Translations under genes and position numbers: made by a program
Shown: one piece after another, positions 16,102 to 24,372 of the stretch
How the letters are laid out: the number at the start of each line of letters is the position of its first letter
Numbering within the stretch: position 1 is the stretch's first letter
Assembly (NCBI RefSeq): GCF_014650815.1
Contig: NZ_BMVR01000019.1
Coordinates: forward strand, 49,109 to 113,108
Direction of reading: 5' to 3'
Length of the DNA stretch: 64,000 nt
From: Streptomyces flavofungini
GTDB lineage: Bacteria > Actinomycetota > Actinomycetes > Streptomycetales > Streptomycetaceae
The notes under the pieces: generated by a model
What the model was told of the DNA's origin: nothing
What the model saw: the letters and a program-made list of their open reading frames with translations, nothing else
Databases searched by the model: none

Positions 16102-16955
16102 GGCCGGTGACGTTCGTGGCGCTCGGGGACTCGCTCACGCAGGGCGTGGGGGACCCTGTGGACGGCGCGTGGCGGGGCTGGGCGGCGCTGCTCGCGGCGG
16201 GCCTGGGGACGCCCCGACGGCCCGTGGAATTCCACAACCTGGCCGTCAGCGGCGCGCAGACCTGTGACGTGCACGGCCACCAGACGCCCCGGGCCGTGGC
16301 CCTGCGGCCCGACATCGTGTCCGTCGTCGTCGGCGTCAACGACACCCTGCGCTGCACGTTCGACATCCGTGCCGTCGCCCTGCGCCTCGACGAGGTGTAC
16401 GGCGCCGTCACGGCGGACGGCGCGGCTCTGCTCACCGCCTGCATGCCCGACCCCGGCGCGATGCTGGGCCTGCCCGGCGCGCTCGGCCGCCCGCTGGCCC
16501 GACGGCAGCGCGCGGTCAACGCCGTCGTGCACGCGCTGTCCGCACGCCATGGCGCCGTCCACCTGCACGCCGCCGACGAGGAGTGGGTCGCCGATCGCAC
16601 CCTGTGGAGCGCGGACCGGCTGCACCCCGGAGAGCGCGGCCACCGGGTGTTCGCCGCCCGCTTCCACGCGCTGCTGGCCACGGCGGGCCTCGCAACCGGT
16701 CCCGCTCCCGACACCGAGCCCGAACGGCCGCCGCCCGCCCCGTCGGCGATCCTGCTGTGGCTGGCCACGGCCGGTACCGGCTGGGTCGCCCGGCGCTGCA
16801 CCGATCTGCTGCCGCAGTTGCTCGGCCTCGCCGTGGCGGAGGTACGGCACCAGGTGCGGGGTACGAGCGGCGGGCTGGACGTCCGGGACGCCCACGCCGC
16901 GGCGGCGGCACTCGCGGGGCTCGGGGCCGATGAGCGGCGGGTGGAGGCGGCGTGA
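16098..16955 (+). CDS. SGNH/GDSL family hydrolase
   Basis: A 285-aa serine esterase/lipase of the SGNH superfamily. Block I is VALGDSLTQGVGDPVDG (catalytic Ser), block III is VVVGVNDTLR (GxND) and block V is DRLHPGERGHR (catalytic Asp and His). The C-terminal part (about 215-285) is an alanine-rich extension with a hydrophobic stretch. No signal peptide. As the third gene of the glycosyltransferase operon it may deacylate or acylate the same glycoconjugate, which is an inference from position only. Confidence 0.9.
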   Translation: MRPVTFVALGDSLTQGVGDPVDGAWRGWAALLAAGLGTPRRPVEFHNLAVSGAQTCDVHGHQTPRAVALRPDIVSVVVGVNDTLRCTFDIRAVALRLDEVYGAVTADGAALLTACMPDPGAMLGLPGALGRPLARRQRAVNAVVHALSARHGAVHLHAADEEWVADRTLWSADRLHPGERGHRVFAARFHALLATAGLATGPAPDTEPERPPPAPSAILLWLATAGTGWVARRCTDLLPQLLGLAVAEVRHQVRGTSGGLDVRDAHAAAAALAGLGADERRVEAA

Positions 16956-16956
16956 G

Positions 16957-17066
16957 CCGGGCAGCCCGCCCGCGTCACCGTGAGGGTTGGCCAGCCCGCC
17001 GACCTCACCATGGGGGTCGGCCAGCCCGCCGACCTCACCGTGAGGGCCAGCCCGCCCGCCTCACCC
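16957..17066. repeat. 30-bp tandem repeat at the 3' junction of two convergent genes
   Basis: About 3.5 imperfect copies of a 30-bp unit (core GGCCAGCCCGCCGACCTCAC then C followed by a TGAGGG-like link) run from just after the SGNH hydrolase stop into the last codons of pxpC. The two central copies (16989-17018 and 17019-17048) differ at only a few positions. Confidence 0.75.
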
Positions 17067-17954
17067 CCGCTCCGACCCGAGCCCCGGCCAACCCCCCACC
17101 CCCACGAACCGCACCACCGTCCCCGGCACCGCCTGCGCCGCCGCCGCGAGGTCGCGTTCCCTGACGACACCCACGACCGGATAGCCGCCCGTAGTCGGGT
17201 GGTCGGCCAGGAACACCACGGGCCTGCCGTCCGGCGGCACCTGGATCGCGCCCAGGACCATCCCCTCGCTGGGCAGTTCACCGCCCACCGCACGCTCCAG
17301 GGGCGGCCCGTCGGTGCGCAGGCCGATGCGGTTGCTCGCTGAGGACACGCGGTACGCGCGCGTGGTGAGCGTCCGCAGGGCCGGGGCCGTGAACCAGTCG
17401 GCGCGGGGTCCCGGTGTCACCCGGAGGATCAGCTCGCGTGGCGGCCCGGGCTGCGGAACGGTGTCCACGCGCGCGTGGGCGACGGGCGCGGCACCCAGGG
17501 GCAGCACCGCGCCGTCCGTCAACGGCGGCGGGCCGAGCCCGGACAGCAGGTCCGTGGAGCGGCTGCCGAGGACCGGCTCGACGGCCACGCCGCCGCCGAG
17601 GGCGACGTAGCCGCGTACGCCGGAGACAGCGGGACCCACCTCCAGGAGCGCATCGGCGGGTACCCGCACCGGTGCGCCCCAGGCCACCGCGCGCCCGTCC
17701 ACCGTCACCCGGCAGGGCGCGCCGCCGACGGCTACGGTGACAGCGCAACGCGGGCGCAGCGCACAGCCGTTGAGGGTGGTCTCCAGGACGGCCGCGTCGG
17801 CCGGATTGCCGACGAGGCGGTTCACCAGGGCGGCGGCGGTCCGGTCGAGCGCTCCGGAGCGCGGCACCCCGAGGTGCGCGTGCCCGGGACGGCCCTCGTC
17901 CTGCACCGTGGTGAGCGCCCCGGCCCGTACGACCGCGAAGGCCCGGTCGGTCAT
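17061..17954 (-). CDS. pxpC: 5-oxoprolinase subunit PxpC (KipA-like, biotin-dependent carboxyltransferase family)
   Basis: A 297-aa protein of the KipA/AHS2 family, one of the three subunits of the prokaryotic ATP-dependent 5-oxoprolinase PxpABC, which opens L-5-oxoproline (pyroglutamate) to glutamate. Landmarks: VVRAGALTTVQDEGRPGHAH at the N-terminus, GVPRSGALDRTAAALVNRLV, GYVALGGGVAVEPVLGSRST, and RVSSASNRIGLRTDGPPLER. Full family length. Its ATG overlaps the stop of pxpB (ATGA, 17954-17951). The last codons overlap the tandem repeat downstream. Confidence 0.94.
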   Translation of the reverse strand: MTDRAFAVVRAGALTTVQDEGRPGHAHLGVPRSGALDRTAAALVNRLVGNPADAAVLETTLNGCALRPRCAVTVAVGGAPCRVTVDGRAVAWGAPVRVPADALLEVGPAVSGVRGYVALGGGVAVEPVLGSRSTDLLSGLGPPPLTDGAVLPLGAAPVAHARVDTVPQPGPPRELILRVTPGPRADWFTAPALRTLTTRAYRVSSASNRIGLRTDGPPLERAVGGELPSEGMVLGAIQVPPDGRPVVFLADHPTTGGYPVVGVVRERDLAAAAQAVPGTVVRFVGVGGWPGLGSERG

Positions 17955-18643
17955 CGCCCCTCCGGCACGAAGCGCACCCGCGTACCCGGGGCCAGGAGCG
18001 CGGCCGGTACGCGCGCGTGGTCCCACAGCAGGGCGTCCGTCGACCCGATCAACTGCCAACCCCCGGGCGAGGAGCGCGGGTACACGCCCGTGTACGGCCC
18101 GGCGAGGCCGACGGAACCCGCGGGCACCGCCGTGCGCGGCGTCGCCCTGCGCGGCACCTCGGGCACCCCGCCGAGACCCGTCAGATAGCCGAACCCCGGC
18201 GCGAATCCGCAGAACGCGACGCGGAACTCGGCCGCCGAATGGACGCGTGCCACCTCCCGCACCGGCACGTCCCACAGCGCCGCCACGTCGGCCAGGTCCG
18301 GACCGTCGTAGCGCACCGGGATCTCCAGGACGTCGTCCGCGCGCGCGGGCAGCGGCGGGATCTCCCACGTGGGCAGGCGCGCGGCGAGCCGGAGCGGGGT
18401 GTCGGGGCCGTCGGGCCCGCCGAGGCCGTCCAGGAGCACCGTGCGGGCCGCGGGCACGATCTCGCGTACGACGAGGTCTCCGGCCGCGCGGCGGCGCAGC
18501 AGCTCGGCGTGCAGGGCCGCGGCGGCCGTGCCGTCGGCGAGTTCGACGAGCAGCGCGCGCTCGCCCATGGGCAGGACCCTCATGGGCGGCGTCGAAGGCG
18601 TGTCCCCTGACATCGGCGGGGACGCTGCCGCACGGACGCTCAT
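17951..18643 (-). CDS. pxpB: 5-oxoprolinase subunit PxpB (KipI-like)
   Basis: A 230-aa AHS1/KipI family subunit of the 5-oxoprolinase complex; in Bacillus the KipI homologue also inhibits the sporulation kinase KinA. Landmarks: VLPMGERALLVELADG, IPVRYDGPDLADVAAL, FCGFAPGFGYLTGL, and the C-terminal AGPYTGVYPRSSPGGWQLIG. The start ATG 18643 overlaps the pxpA stop by 4 bp and the stop overlaps the pxpC start by 4 bp. A 24-residue N-terminal extension precedes the core. Confidence 0.94.
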   Translation of the reverse strand: MSVRAAASPPMSGDTPSTPPMRVLPMGERALLVELADGTAAAALHAELLRRRAAGDLVVREIVPAARTVLLDGLGGPDGPDTPLRLAARLPTWEIPPLPARADDVLEIPVRYDGPDLADVAALWDVPVREVARVHSAAEFRVAFCGFAPGFGYLTGLGGVPEVPRRATPRTAVPAGSVGLAGPYTGVYPRSSPGGWQLIGSTDALLWDHARVPAALLAPGTRVRFVPEGR

Positions 18644-19404
18644 GCGAACGCCTCCACCCGTACGCCCGCCGTTTCGAGGCGCGCCCTGACCTGCCGTGCG
18701 AGCCCCACCGCTCCGGGAGTGTCGCCGTGCAGGCACAGCGAACGCGCCCGGACGTCGATGCTCCGCCCGCCGTGCGAGGTGACGGCGGCGAACCGGGCGA
18801 TGCCGAGGGACCGCTCGACGACGGCGTCCGCCTCCGTGATGACCGCGCCGTCGGTGCCGCGCGGCACCAGCGTGCCCTCGTCGGTGTACGCCCGGTCGGC
18901 GAACGCCTCCGTGACGATCGGCAGTCCGGCCTTCTCCGCGGCCTCCAGGAGACGCGACCCGGGCAGGCCGAGGACGGGCAGCCCGGCGTCGGCCAGGAGC
19001 ACGCCGTCGACGACGGCGGCCGCCTGCTCCCCGTCGTGCACCACGCGGTTGTACAGCGCGCCGTGCGGCTTCACGTACGCCACGCCCGCGCCCGCCGCGC
19101 GCGCGAACACCTCCAGGGCGCCGATCTGGTACGCCACTTCGGCGGCGAGCTCGGCGGACGGCACGTCCATCGCGCGCCGCCCGAACCCCGCCAGGTCGCG
19201 GTACGACACCTGGGCGCCGATGCGCACTCCGCGCTCGGCCGCGCGCTCGCACACGCGCCGCATCGTGGCCGCGTCGCCCGCGTGGAAGCCGCAGGCCACG
19301 TTGGCGCTGGTGACGACGGACAGCAGCTCCTCGTCATCGGTGAGCCGCCACCGCCCGAAGCCCTCGCCGAGGTCGGCGTTGAGGTCGATCGAGGCCCAGG
19401 TCAT
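18640..19404 (-). CDS. pxpA: 5-oxoprolinase subunit PxpA (LamB/YcsF family)
   Basis: A 254-aa TIM-barrel-like subunit of 5-oxoprolinase. Diagnostic motifs are SIDLNADLGEGFGRW at the N-terminus, TSANVACGFHAGDA, GAQVSYRDLAGFGRRAMDV, VKPHGALYN, EAFADRAYTDEGTLVPR and LCLHGDTPGAV. It follows the DUF1445 gene by 116 bp and is the first of three subunits linked by 4-bp overlaps, so equimolar synthesis is likely. Confidence 0.95.
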   Translation of the reverse strand: MTWASIDLNADLGEGFGRWRLTDDEELLSVVTSANVACGFHAGDAATMRRVCERAAERGVRIGAQVSYRDLAGFGRRAMDVPSAELAAEVAYQIGALEVFARAAGAGVAYVKPHGALYNRVVHDGEQAAAVVDGVLLADAGLPVLGLPGSRLLEAAEKAGLPIVTEAFADRAYTDEGTLVPRGTDGAVITEADAVVERSLGIARFAAVTSHGGRSIDVRARSLCLHGDTPGAVGLARQVRARLETAGVRVEAFA

Positions 19405-19520
19405 GTGCGTATCGCTCCTGTGGATTCGGGTGCCCCGCGCGCGTGGCGGTCCGTAGTCCCGCGCGGTGGGGTTCTTGGCCTCGCGCGCGGGGGACGTGGT
19501 CCATGGCGCGGTGCCGTCGG

Positions 19521-20288
19521 TCAGGCGACGCGGTACTGCTCGTCGCGGGCGTCGGTGATGAACATCCGGCCCGGGGCGTGCGTGATCGCGAACGGCGGCC
19601 GCGACGCCATCACGGCCGCCTGCGGTGTCACCCCGCACGCCCAGAACACCGGGATGTCGTCGGGCTCGGCGTCCACCGGATCGCCGAAGTCGGGCTCGGC
19701 CAGGTCGGCGATGCCGAGGCCGCCCGGGTCGCCGCAGTGCACCGGCGCGCCGTGCACCGCGGGCAGCACGGCGGTCTCCCGGATCGCCGTGGCGAGGTCG
19801 CGGGGCGGCACCGGGCGCATGGACACCACCAGGGGGCCGCGCAGCCGCCCCGCCGCCCGGCACTGGCGGTCGGTGACGTACATGGCGACGTTGCGGCCCT
19901 GCTCGACGTGGCGCAGCGGCACACCGGCCGCCGCGAGCGACCACTCGAAGGTGAAGCTGCAGCCGATGAGGAACGACACCAGGTCGCCGCGCCAGTGCCC
20001 GAGCACGTCGGTGGGCTCGTCGACCAGCTCGCCGTCCTCCCACACGCGGTAGCTCGGCAGATCCGTGCGCAGATCGGCCCCCGGGGCGAGCGGCGTGGAC
20101 CAGGAGCCCGCGTCGGTCACGTCGAGGACCGGGCAGGGCTTCGGGTTCCGCTGGCAGAACAGGAGCATGTCGTACGCCCAGTCGGCGGGGACGGACACCA
20201 GGTTCGCCTGGGCGTGGCCGGGCGCCCAGCCGGCGGTCGGCGCGCTGTGGCCCGAACGGAACGCCGCGCGTGCCTCTTCGGGGCTCAC
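19521..20288 (-). CDS. DUF1445 family putative hydro-lyase (YcsI-like)
   Basis: A 255-aa protein of the DUF1445/YcsI family. Conserved stretches include PTAGWAPGHAQANLVSVPAD, LLFCQRNPKPCPVLDVTD, LVSFLIGCSFTFEWSLAAAG, NVAMYVTDRQCRAAG, VHCGDPGGLGIADLAEPDFG and FWACGVTPQAAVMAS. Family members are annotated as putative hydro-lyases, and the domain also occurs in mammalian D-glutamate cyclase, which makes 5-oxo-D-proline. Together with pxpABC this suggests a role in cyclic glutamate metabolism; the reaction here is inferred. GTG 20288 overlaps the stop of the MFS gene (GTGA). Confidence 0.9.
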   Translation of the reverse strand: MSPEEARAAFRSGHSAPTAGWAPGHAQANLVSVPADWAYDMLLFCQRNPKPCPVLDVTDAGSWSTPLAPGADLRTDLPSYRVWEDGELVDEPTDVLGHWRGDLVSFLIGCSFTFEWSLAAAGVPLRHVEQGRNVAMYVTDRQCRAAGRLRGPLVVSMRPVPPRDLATAIRETAVLPAVHGAPVHCGDPGGLGIADLAEPDFGDPVDAEPDDIPVFWACGVTPQAAVMASRPPFAITHAPGRMFITDARDEQYRVA

Positions 20289-21586
20289 AGGAGCTCCCTT
20301 CCGCGCGTCTCGGGCAGCCCGAAGAGGGCGATCACGGCGAGCGCGTAACCGAACGCTCCGAAGATGAGCGCACCGCCCACGCCCCAGCTGTCCGCGAGGA
20401 AACCGACGGTCGTGGGGAACACGGCGCCCACCGCGCGGCCGGTGTTGTACGTGAAGCCCTGCCCCGTGCCGCGCACGGCGGCCGGGTACAGCTCGCTCAG
20501 GAAGGAGCCGAAGCCGCTGAAGATCGCCGACATGCAGAAGCCCAGCGGGAAACCGAGCACCAGGAGAAGGCCGTTGGCGTCGTCCGGGATGTTCGTGTAC
20601 GCCGCGATGCTGGCCGCGGACAGGAACGCGAACAGCGCGATGTTGCGCTTGCGGCCCAGCTTGTCGGTGAGATAGCCGCCCGTCAGATAGCCGATGAAGG
20701 CACCGGAGATCAGGAACGTCAGATACCCGCCCGTGCCGACGACCGTAAGGCCGCGGTCCTCCTTGAGGTACGTGGGCACCCAGGTGGCGAGCGTGTAGTA
20801 GCCGCCCTGGACACCAGTGGACAGCAGTACCGCGAACAGGGTGACGCGCAGCAGCCCCGGCTTGAAGATCGCCGTGAACGAGCCCTTCTCCGTGCTCCGT
20901 TCGCGTTCGGCCGCCGCTTCCGGGGCGTCCTGCACATTGCGGCGTACGTAGATCACGAGCAGGGCGGGCAGCGCCCCGGTGAAGAACATGACGCGCCAGG
21001 CGATGTCGTCGTCCATGAACTGGAAGACCAGGGTGTAGACGATCGCGGCGAGGCCCCAGCCGACGGCCCAGGAGCTCTGGATCGCGCCGAGCGTGCGGCC
21101 GCGGTTCTTGGCGGTCGCGTACTCGGCGACCAGGATCGCGCCGACCGCCCACTCGCCGCCGAAACCGAGGCCCTGGAGGGCGCGGAAGACCAGCAGGGTC
21201 TCGTAGTTGGGCGCGAAGCCGCAGGCCACGGTGAACACCGCGTACGTGACCACGGTGATCATCAGGGCCTTCACCCGGCCGATGCGGTCCGCGACGACGC
21301 CCGCGACGGCGCCGCCCACCGCGGAGACGACCAGCGTGACGGTCGTGAACAGCCCCGTCTGGCCGCTGTTCAGGCCGAAGTAGGCCGACAGCGCGACCAT
21401 GCTGAGCGGCAGCGTGAAGTAGTCGTACGAGTCGAGTGCGTACCCGCCGAAGGCACCGGCGAACGCGCGGCGGCCGCGCGGGCCGAGCGCGCGCAGCCAG
21501 CCGAACGCGCCGTCGTCGTCGGGTGGTTGATCCCCGCGTGGCTGGTCGGCCAGCTCTATCGCGGAAGGCGGGGGAGTCGTGCTCAT
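20285..21586 (-). CDS. MFS transporter (sugar/acid:H+ symporter type)
   Basis: A 433-aa major facilitator with twelve predicted helices. It begins GAFGGYALDSYDYFTLPLSM (the D-x-x-D/Y loop of the aromatic acid:H+ symporter-like class) and carries the loop 2-3 signature VVADRIGRVKAL and the loop 8-9 counterpart YLTDKLGRKRNI, plus RALQGLGFGGEWAVG. It heads the operon with DUF1445 and pxpABC and so most likely imports 5-oxoproline or a precursor. ATG 21586 is preceded by GAGGTG. The intergenic promoter upstream includes a palindrome between its -35 and -10 elements. Confidence 0.9.
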   Translation of the reverse strand: MSTTPPPSAIELADQPRGDQPPDDDGAFGWLRALGPRGRRAFAGAFGGYALDSYDYFTLPLSMVALSAYFGLNSGQTGLFTTVTLVVSAVGGAVAGVVADRIGRVKALMITVVTYAVFTVACGFAPNYETLLVFRALQGLGFGGEWAVGAILVAEYATAKNRGRTLGAIQSSWAVGWGLAAIVYTLVFQFMDDDIAWRVMFFTGALPALLVIYVRRNVQDAPEAAAERERSTEKGSFTAIFKPGLLRVTLFAVLLSTGVQGGYYTLATWVPTYLKEDRGLTVVGTGGYLTFLISGAFIGYLTGGYLTDKLGRKRNIALFAFLSAASIAAYTNIPDDANGLLLVLGFPLGFCMSAIFSGFGSFLSELYPAAVRGTGQGFTYNTGRAVGAVFPTTVGFLADSWGVGGALIFGAFGYALAVIALFGLPETRGRELL

Positions 21587-21702
21587 GGGCACCTCACAGA
21601 GGGAGTGGGCGGGGCTGGAGGGTGCTTCTGAGGAGCGGGGGTGTGCTGAGCGGCGCGTGGCCGATGCCTCTGGGGACGGGGGCGGGGTGACGCCTGCCGG
21701 AC

Positions 21703-21732
21703 AACGTAGAGGATTGTTCAACGATCCCTCAA
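21703..21732 (-). promoter_or_regulatory. Promoter of the MFS-DUF1445-pxpABC operon with an operator in the spacer
   Basis: On the minus strand TTGAGG (21732-21727) is followed by an 18-bp spacer and TACGTT (21708-21703). The spacer carries most of the 17-bp near-perfect palindrome GGATTGTTCAACGATCC (+ strand 21711-21727, one mismatch pair). Its size and dyad symmetry fit a GntR/FCD regulator, and such a regulator is encoded 71 bp to the right, divergently. Binding here would block RNA polymerase directly. Confidence 0.7.
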
Positions 21733-21797
21733 TACCCATGTTGTCTCGTTCTTGTATCTGCGGTTGAATCCGGGCATGGCTGAGGGGATGGCTGATC

Positions 21798-22502
21798 ATG
21801 GCTGAACTGACCGGTCTCGCCGACGACCGCGCGCTCCTGGGGCGCACCAGCACGGCGGAGCGGGTCGCGGACATCCTCCGGAGCCGCATCGCCGAGGGGT
21901 ACTTCCCACCCGGCACCCGGCTGTCGGAGGACAGCATCGGCGGCGCGCTCGGCGTCTCCCGCAACACCCTGCGCGAGGCCTTCCGGCTGCTCACCCACGA
22001 GCGGCTGCTCGTCCACGAACTCAACCGCGGCGTCTTCGTGCGGGTCCTGACCGTCGAGGACGTCGAGGACATCTACCGCACCCGGCGCCTGGTGGAGTGC
22101 GCCGTCGTGCACGGCCTCGGCCGCCCGCCGTACGCCGTGGACGCGCTCGCCGGAGCCGTCGCCGAGGGCAGGTCCGCCGCGAGCCGCCGGGACTGGAACG
22201 GCGTCTCCACGGCCAACATCCACTTCCACCGGGAGCTCGTCGCGCTCGCCGGGAGCGCCCGCACCGACGAGCTGATGCGCAGCGTCTTCGCCGAACTGCG
22301 GCTCGCCTTCCACGTGGTGGACGACCCGCGCCGCCTCCACGAGCCCTACCTGGTGCGCAACCAGGAGATCCTCGACGCTCTCCGGTCCGGTCTGGGCCCG
22401 AAGGCCGAGCGGCTGCTCGGGATCTACCTGGACGACTCGCTCCAGGGTCTTGTCGACACGTACGCGCGCCGGGTGGCGGCGGGCGGGGCCGGGGCGGGCT
22501 GA
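21798..22502 (+). CDS. GntR family regulator with FCD domain
   Basis: A 234-aa FadR-subfamily repressor. The winged helix covers about residues 15-80 (VADILRSRIAEGYFPPGTRL, then LGVSRNTLREAFRLLTHERL), and the all-helical FCD effector domain covers 85-215, with metal/ligand residues in ANIHFHRELVALAG and the late histidine in LHEPYLVRNQEILDAL. It is divergent from the 5-oxoproline operon and is the natural candidate to repress it in the absence of substrate. Start is ATG 21798, followed directly by the domain. Confidence 0.92.
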   Translation: MAELTGLADDRALLGRTSTAERVADILRSRIAEGYFPPGTRLSEDSIGGALGVSRNTLREAFRLLTHERLLVHELNRGVFVRVLTVEDVEDIYRTRRLVECAVVHGLGRPPYAVDALAGAVAEGRSAASRRDWNGVSTANIHFHRELVALAGSARTDELMRSVFAELRLAFHVVDDPRRLHEPYLVRNQEILDALRSGLGPKAERLLGIYLDDSLQGLVDTYARRVAAGGAGAG

Positions 22503-22654
22503 CGCACGCGAGTCAGGCTGACGTACGCCGGAGGGCTGACGCGCGCGGGGAGGGGCTCGTCCGAGGGGCGGGCCGGGGTTCCGAGGCAGGTCGGGGCGGC
22601 GGGGCATCTGCGTCGTTTCGACCGTTGTCAGACCGAGGACCTAGTCTGTGCACC

Positions 22655-24181
22655 GTGACTTCGCCTGCCGTACCGGACTCCGTTCCGTCCCAGCTCAGCG
22701 CGGGGCCGCGGCCCGCGCCGGGCCCGGCCGCCGACGAGGGCCTGGCACGGCGCCTGCGCGCGCTCGCGTGCACCGCGCCGCTGCACGACCTGGACGCCCG
22801 CAAGGCGAACCTCGCGGGGGAGTATTCGGTGTACGCGATGGCGGAGGTGGCCCTGTCCGCCATCGACCTCGTCACGCTGAACATGGACTTCGACACCGGC
22901 GCCGACCACGACCAGGTCGTCGCCCGGCTGCTGCCCCGCGTCGCCGCCCAGGCCCCGCGCCGCCCCGTCGCCGAGCACGAGCGCGTCGCCCGCTGGGTCC
23001 TGGAGAACCTGATCAACGTGGGCAGCGTCGACCGCGGCTTCCGCGCGGTGTACGGCACTTTCGACCCGGATGGGACCTATGTCCGGCGGGACTACGACTT
23101 CAAGCTGATCGAGGAGGTTCCCGGGTACGGCGGCGGTGTCTGCCTGCGCACCACCGACGAGGCCGTGAACGTCCTCGTGGGCGCCCTCGACACCGACGTG
23201 ACCAGCGCCCAGATCGCCGCCGAGGTGAAGCTGGAGGTCCTGATCAGCCGGGGCCGCCTCGCCGACGCCCAGCTCGCCGCCGAACAGGCGCGGTACCGCA
23301 CCGTGCAGTACTCGGAGACCCTCCGCAGGGCCCTCGACGCGACCCGGCGCAACGTCCGCGCGGTGGACTGGCTGCAGTCCGTGCCGGACATGATCGCCGA
23401 GGCCCTGGACCACGTGGCCGACCGGTACCGCCACGAGAACGCGATCCTGACGAACATCCGCAAGGCCCGCGACGAGTCCGAGGACCCCGAGCACAAGCGT
23501 CGCGCCGCCGAGCTCGTCGACATCGTCAAGGACTGCATCCGCCGCCACACCCAGCTCCAGTCCCGGCTCCTCGAAGCGGGCCCCCTGTTCCGCGCCGAGC
23601 AGGACCGGCAGGCCTTCGCCACGCCCACCGCCCGCGCGGGCCTCGACCTGTACGGCCAGTTGGTCGCCCCGATCCTGCCGCTCCCCGCCGAGCAGGCGAT
23701 CCGCGTGACCGACGCCTTCTTCGCGCGCGGGACCGGCCTGCGCACGCCCGTGTCGGTGCGGGTCGGCGACCTCGTCGACATACTGCTCACGCCCCCGCAG
23801 GAGCGCGAGCACCTGGGCGCGGAGATGCCCGAACCCGACCTCATCGCCACGCCCGACGACAGCCGCTTCAGCGAGGAGCAGCTGGCCAGTGCCATGGAAC
23901 TGCTCGCGCTGCCGCCCGACGCGCCCCGCCGGCTCTCCGGGCTCCTTGCCGAAGCCCGCCGCCGCGACCCCGAACTGCCCTACCTGGTGGCCCTGCTGGC
24001 CGTCCACGCCGCGAGCCCGCCGGTCGGCACCGCCTACCGCCAGGGCGAGCAGCAACTGCTGTTCGCCGTGGACGACGGCACCGACCTCGACGACCCGGAG
24101 TTCGGCGGCGCCGACCTCATCGTCGGCACGGCACTGCTCGACGCGGTGGGGATGGCGGCGGACCGGACGGAGGCGGCCTGA
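22655..24181 (+). CDS. JetA/MksF-like kleisin-type subunit of an SMC complex
   Basis: A 508-aa helical protein resembling Wadjet JetA and MksF/MukF. An N-terminal wHTH-like region (about 30-150) is followed by a segment reading LRTTDEAVNVLVGALDTD and AAEVKLEVLISRGRLADAQL, which is the typical middle of JetA-family proteins, then long helices with ARYRTVQYSETLRRALDATR, and a C-terminal domain that would contact the SMC head. It is the first gene of a three-gene operon with a JetB/MukE-like and a JetC/MukB-like gene. Assignment rests on motif resemblance, gene order and size. The start GTG 22655 is the best of several; its Shine-Dalgarno (GAGG) is distant, so the true start may differ slightly. 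Confidence 0.72.
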   Translation: MTSPAVPDSVPSQLSAGPRPAPGPAADEGLARRLRALACTAPLHDLDARKANLAGEYSVYAMAEVALSAIDLVTLNMDFDTGADHDQVVARLLPRVAAQAPRRPVAEHERVARWVLENLINVGSVDRGFRAVYGTFDPDGTYVRRDYDFKLIEEVPGYGGGVCLRTTDEAVNVLVGALDTDVTSAQIAAEVKLEVLISRGRLADAQLAAEQARYRTVQYSETLRRALDATRRNVRAVDWLQSVPDMIAEALDHVADRYRHENAILTNIRKARDESEDPEHKRRAAELVDIVKDCIRRHTQLQSRLLEAGPLFRAEQDRQAFATPTARAGLDLYGQLVAPILPLPAEQAIRVTDAFFARGTGLRTPVSVRVGDLVDILLTPPQEREHLGAEMPEPDLIATPDDSRFSEEQLASAMELLALPPDAPRRLSGLLAEARRRDPELPYLVALLAVHAASPPVGTAYRQGEQQLLFAVDDGTDLDDPEFGGADLIVGTALLDAVGMAADRTEAA

Positions 24182-24372
24182 TGACCGAGCCGACCCCGCA
24201 CCCCGGACGGACGGCCACGCGCACGACGTCGCGTCGGCCGCGGGCGACCCCGCACCACGTACCAGCGACCCCGCACCACGGACCAGCGACCCCGCCCCAC
24301 GCCGATCCGACCACCACTCCGCCCCCGCACCACGTACGACCGACCGACCGCACCAAGGAGCCCCAGCCGTGA
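24181..24372 (+). CDS. Possible 63-aa Pro/His/Thr-rich coupled small ORF
   Basis: A short frame whose ATG overlaps the stop of the JetA-like gene (TGATG) and whose stop overlaps the GTG of the JetB-like gene (GTGA). GGAGG lies seven bases before the ATG. The product begins MTEPTPHPGRTATR and consists largely of Thr-Pro-His-His repeats encoded by a 21-bp tandem repeat. It may be a real small protein, a translational-coupling bridge, or chance. Without homologues I cannot decide. Confidence 0.35.
   Translation: MTEPTPHPGRTATRTTSRRPRATPHHVPATPHHGPATPPHADPTTTPPPHHVRPTDRTKEPQP
24244..24306. repeat. 21-bp tandem repeat, three copies, between JetA- and JetB-like genes
   Basis: Copies at 24244-24264 and 24265-24285 differ by one base (GCGACCCCGCACCACG then T or G then ACCA); a third copy from 24286 is diverged. 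The unit is a multiple of three, so it keeps the small overlapping frame open. Confidence 0.75.

Noticed and set aside
17951..18643. KipI as a sporulation kinase inhibitor
   Set aside because: Gene context is a complete pxpABC set, so the 5-oxoprolinase role is favoured over KinA inhibition, which has no target in Streptomyces.
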